DNA of 64,000 nucleotides from JAHRAW01 sp965212085. GTDB lineage: Bacteria; Pseudomonadota; Gammaproteobacteria; Arenicellales; Poriferihabitantaceae. The notes under the pieces were generated by a model. It saw nothing but the letters and a program-made list of their open reading frames with translations. It did not search any database and was not told where the DNA came from. Within the stretch, counting starts at the first letter, position 1, and the number at the start of each line of letters is the position of its first letter. Of the stretch, positions 61,589 through 64,000 are shown one piece after another. Location of the stretch: the NCBI GenBank assembly GCA_965212085.1, contig OZ243042.1:2480001-2544000 (forward strand), in the 5' to 3' direction. Both the position numbers and the translations under genes were made by a program.

Positions 61589-62679
61589 ATATCCCGCAGT
61601 TCCGCAGGTTCGGCCAGCAGACCGGCGCGGTGTTCGGCGCTGAGCGGGTTGATGACCGGGTCGAGGTTGCCGGCGAGGACGTCTTCGAGTTTGTACAACG
61701 TCAGGTTGATGCGGTGGTCGGTGACCCGTCCCTGGGGGAAGTTGTAGGTGCGGATGCGCTCCGAGCGGTCGCCGCTGCCGACCAGGGATTTGCGCGTGCT
61801 GGCCTCCTGTTGGCGCTGCTTTTGCGTCTCGGCTTCCAGGAGGCGCGACTGCAAGATCGCCATGGCCCGTGCGCGGTTCTTGTGCTGGGAGCGTTGATCC
61901 TGACATTCCACCACCACGCCGCTCGGCAGGTGGGTGAGGCGAATCGCCGAGTCGGTTTTGTTGACGTGCTGGCCGCCGGCGCCCGAGGCGCGGTAGGTGT
62001 CCACGCGCAGGTCAGTCGGGTTGATTTCGATGGCGTCCATTTCATCGGCCTCGGCCAGCACCGCCACGGTGCACGCCGAGGTGTGGATGCGCCCCTGGGA
62101 TTCGGTTTCCGGGACTCGCTGCACGCGGTGGGCGCCGGACTCAAACTTAAGCCGCGAATAGGCGCGCGGCCCCTGGATGCGGCTGATGATTTCCCGGTAG
62201 CCGCCGTGTTCGCCCTCGCTGCGGCTCAGCACTTCCACCTTCCAGCGGCAACCCTCGGCGTAGGCGTGGTACATTCGGAACAAGTCGCCGGCAAACAACG
62301 CCGCTTCGTCGCCGCCGGTGCCGGCGCGGATTTCCAGAAAAACGTTGCGCCCGTCGTTGGGGTCTTTGGGCAGCAGCAAGGTTTGCAACGACGCCTCGCC
62401 GTCGCTCAGCGCCCGCTCCAGCGCCGGCATTTCCTCTTTGGCCAGGGCGCGGATGGCGTCGTCATCGTCGTTCAGCATCAGCCGGGTTTCCGCCACCTGC
62501 CGGCCAAGCCGCCGGCAAGTGGCGAAGGCGTCAACGATGGGCTCAATTTCCGAAAGTTCGATGGACAACTTGCGGAACTGCGCTTGAGCAGCAATCACCG
62601 CCGGGTCGGACAACAGCACGTGAAGCTCCTCGTGGCGCTCGACCATCCGCCGCAGTTTAGCTTCGGTTGCCGGGTTCAT
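61585..62679 (-). CDS. prfA: Peptide chain release factor 1
   Basis: A 364-residue RF1. It reads UAG/UAA through the anticodon-like loop (P-x-T) and hydrolyses peptidyl-tRNA via GGQ in RASGAGGQHVNKTDSAIRLT. Other blocks are FLEIRAGTGGDEAALFAGDL and RIRTYNFPQGRVTDHRINLT. The ATG at 62679 gives the family start (MNPATEAKLRRMVERHEEL). No Shine-Dalgarno sequence is visible: a 14-C tract occupies the region about 15-28 bases before the ATG. Confidence 0.96.
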   Translation of the reverse strand: MNPATEAKLRRMVERHEELHVLLSDPAVIAAQAQFRKLSIELSEIEPIVDAFATCRRLGRQVAETRLMLNDDDDAIRALAKEEMPALERALSDGEASLQTLLLPKDPNDGRNVFLEIRAGTGGDEAALFAGDLFRMYHAYAEGCRWKVEVLSRSEGEHGGYREIISRIQGPRAYSRLKFESGAHRVQRVPETESQGRIHTSACTVAVLAEADEMDAIEINPTDLRVDTYRASGAGGQHVNKTDSAIRLTHLPSGVVVECQDQRSQHKNRARAMAILQSRLLEAETQKQRQQEASTRKSLVGSGDRSERIRTYNFPQGRVTDHRINLTLYKLEDVLAGNLDPVINPLSAEHRAGLLAEPAELRDI

Positions 62680-62693
62680 TGGAGTCGGGATGC

Positions 62694-62707
62694 GGGGGGG
62701 GGGGGGG
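62694..62707. repeat. 14-base G/C homopolymer in the hemA-prfA gap
   Basis: Fourteen consecutive G on the plus strand (C in the transcript) lie in the 77-bp gap between the hemA stop and the prfA start. The tract begins about 15 bases upstream of the prfA ATG, next to where a ribosome site would be. Confidence 0.92.
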
Positions 62708-62756
62708 AGATGACCACCGCAGCCCCGGTCTGGCCGGGTGATGCGGTGGCGCGGGG

Positions 62757-64000
62757 TCACAGGCCGAACAACTTGCGGGCGGCGGCGATCAATCCCGGAT
62801 TGCCGTCCACGTTGGCCTGGCGCAGGGCGCGGCTGGGGCGGTGGGCGAATTTATTGGTGAGGTTGCGCGCCAGTTGCCGGGCCACCGCCTGGGGATTCTC
62901 GCCGTGGCGAATTCGCTGCACGGCACGCTCCGCCTCCTCCTGTCCGAGGACATCCAGTTCCCGCCGCAAGGCGCGAATGGCGGGGACCGATTCCAGCGAG
63001 CGCATCCAGCGCATGAAGCGAACCACTTGCAGGTCAATGATGATCTCCGCCTGCTCGGCGGCGCGTAGCCGCAGGCCGCGGTTATGCGCCACCACCGACT
63101 GCAGATCATCCACGTTGTACAGGTACACGTCGCGCAAACCGCTCACTTCCGCTTCCACATCCCGAGGAACCGCGAGGTCGAGGATGAACATCGGCTTGTG
63201 CCGGCGCATGTTTCTGCGCCGGGCCAGCGCCCGCTCCACCGCGCCCTTGCCGAGAATGGGCAGGGTGCTGGCGGTGGAGGAAACCACGATGTCGGCCCCG
63301 GCGAGCCGTTCGGGTATTTGCCCCAGGGTGATGGCTTCGCAACCCACCGCCTGCGCCACGGTGTGCGCCCGCCGGATGGAGCGGTTGGCGACGATCATCG
63401 TCCCGACCCCGCTTTCCTTGAGATGACGCGCCACCAGTTCGATGGTCTCGCCGGCACCGATCAGCAACACGGTCTGCTCGTCGAGGCGCGCGAAAACCCG
63501 CCTCGCGAGGCGCACCCCGGCGTAGGCCACCGACACCGAGTTGGCGCCGATGGCGGTGTCGGTGCGCACCTGCTTGGCCACCGAGAAGGTGTGCTGGAAA
63601 AGCCGGTTCAGCACCTTGCCGGTGGCGCCGACCTCCACCGCAGCGTGAAACGCATCCTTCATCTGCCCGAGTATCTGCGGCTCGCCGAGCACCATGGAAT
63701 CGAGGCCCGAGGCGACCCGGAAGGCGTGCTTGACCGCCTGCTCGTTGGGAAAATGATAGAGGTTGCCGGCGAGATCGGCGGGGCTGAAGCCGGTATGACG
63801 GCTGAACCAGTCGAGGATCGGCTGCACGTCGTCGGGGGTGCCGGGGCGGTAATCAAGGTCATCCCGGCCACAGTAAATTTCGGTGCGGTTGCAGGTGGAC
63901 AAGATCGCCGCTTCGCTGACCATCCCGCCGGTGCCGCGCTTGGAAGTCAACTCCCGCAAAGCCGGTTGCAACGCGCCGGAGCCGAAAGCCGCCTGCTCCC
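62757..64000 (-). CDS. hemA: Glutamyl-tRNA reductase (partial, 5' end outside window)
   Basis: The frame is open to the window edge and covers all but the first ~20 residues. This enzyme commits glutamyl-tRNA to tetrapyrrole synthesis. The catalytic cysteine is in AAILSTCNRTEIYC. Typical blocks are GLDSMVLGEPQILGQMKDAF, ANSVSVAYAGVRLARRVF and the NADPH site VLLIGAGETIELVARHL. The last residues before the edge (EQAAFGSGALQPALRELTSK) align with the family N-terminal helix, so the gene continues beyond 64000. It is in tandem with prfA and prmC, the usual gammaproteobacterial order. Confidence 0.96.
   Translation of the reverse strand, partial: EQAAFGSGALQPALRELTSKRGTGGMVSEAAILSTCNRTEIYCGRDDLDYRPGTPDDVQPILDWFSRHTGFSPADLAGNLYHFPNEQAVKHAFRVASGLDSMVLGEPQILGQMKDAFHAAVEVGATGKVLNRLFQHTFSVAKQVRTDTAIGANSVSVAYAGVRLARRVFARLDEQTVLLIGAGETIELVARHLKESGVGTMIVANRSIRRAHTVAQAVGCEAITLGQIPERLAGADIVVSSTASTLPILGKGAVERALARRRNMRRHKPMFILDLAVPRDVEAEVSGLRDVYLYNVDDLQSVVAHNRGLRLRAAEQAEIIIDLQVVRFMRWMRSLESVPAIRALRRELDVLGQEEAERAVQRIRHGENPQAVARQLARNLTNKFAHRPSRALRQANVDGNPGLIAAARKLFGL

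Noticed and set aside
61589..61906. A 106-residue N-terminal extension of PrmC
   Set aside because: It is a second frame of the prfA coding region, rich in Arg, Pro and Gly, with no similarity to PrmC. The ATGA overlap at 61588 is the likely start.

Overview
The window is 64 kb of a GC-rich proteobacterial chromosome. Gene families and gene order point to a gammaproteobacterium: mreBCD-mrdA-rodA-mltB-rlpA, rpsP-rimM-trmD-rplS, hemA-prfA-prmC, a synthetase-only RelA, and GSI-type GlnA. No species can be named from the sequence alone. Most of the window is dense housekeeping genes, often joined by ATGA stop/start overlaps.

Layout. 1-1005: end of argB and a small-molecule kinase. 1275-8865 (minus): cell-shape and wall operon, in which mrdA carries a one-base frame disruption and rlpA begins inside a duplicated copy of the mltB 3' end. 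9064-12419 (plus): gatCAB, then tRNA-Arg(TCG). 12536-28118 (minus): a visibly AT-richer island holding an aryl-polyene type II PKS cluster. It has ketosynthases, chain-length factor, ketoreductase, dehydratases, two ACPs, a phosphopantetheinyl transferase, an AMP-ligase/dehydratase fusion, acyltransferases, a glycosyltransferase, a thioesterase, a LolA-like protein and an MMPL exporter, with a lipoprotein gene first. Together they should build, lipid-anchor and export a pigment to the outer membrane. 28323-35145: maf, uvrB, PhzF-like, hydrolase, an antitoxin with a truncated toxin, a Cys/Met PLP enzyme and decayed sequence. 35146-35881: a broken IS1595-type element. 35997-39781: a denitrification module (Crp/Fnr regulator, nirK fused to cytochrome c, nirV, sco) with an FNR-like site placed for class II activation. 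39904-52659: acs, relA, xerD, a TPR protein, the rplS operon, a TrpD2-like protein and glnA. 53384-55996: an outer-membrane barrel adhesin with a 19-base C tract between its start codon and signal peptide. 56469-64000: a serA-like gene, serC, a DUF1015 gene, prmC, prfA and partial hemA.

The most striking non-gene content is a set of dispersed palindromic repeats, called A, B, C and D here plus a 20-bp perfect palindrome. They fill most intergenic gaps. They form a three-unit array of consecutive hairpins at 59976-60738, and in one place they are translated in frame inside the adhesin gene. Two long C tracts and several coding hexanucleotide repeats suggest heavy use, or tolerance, of simple-sequence variation.
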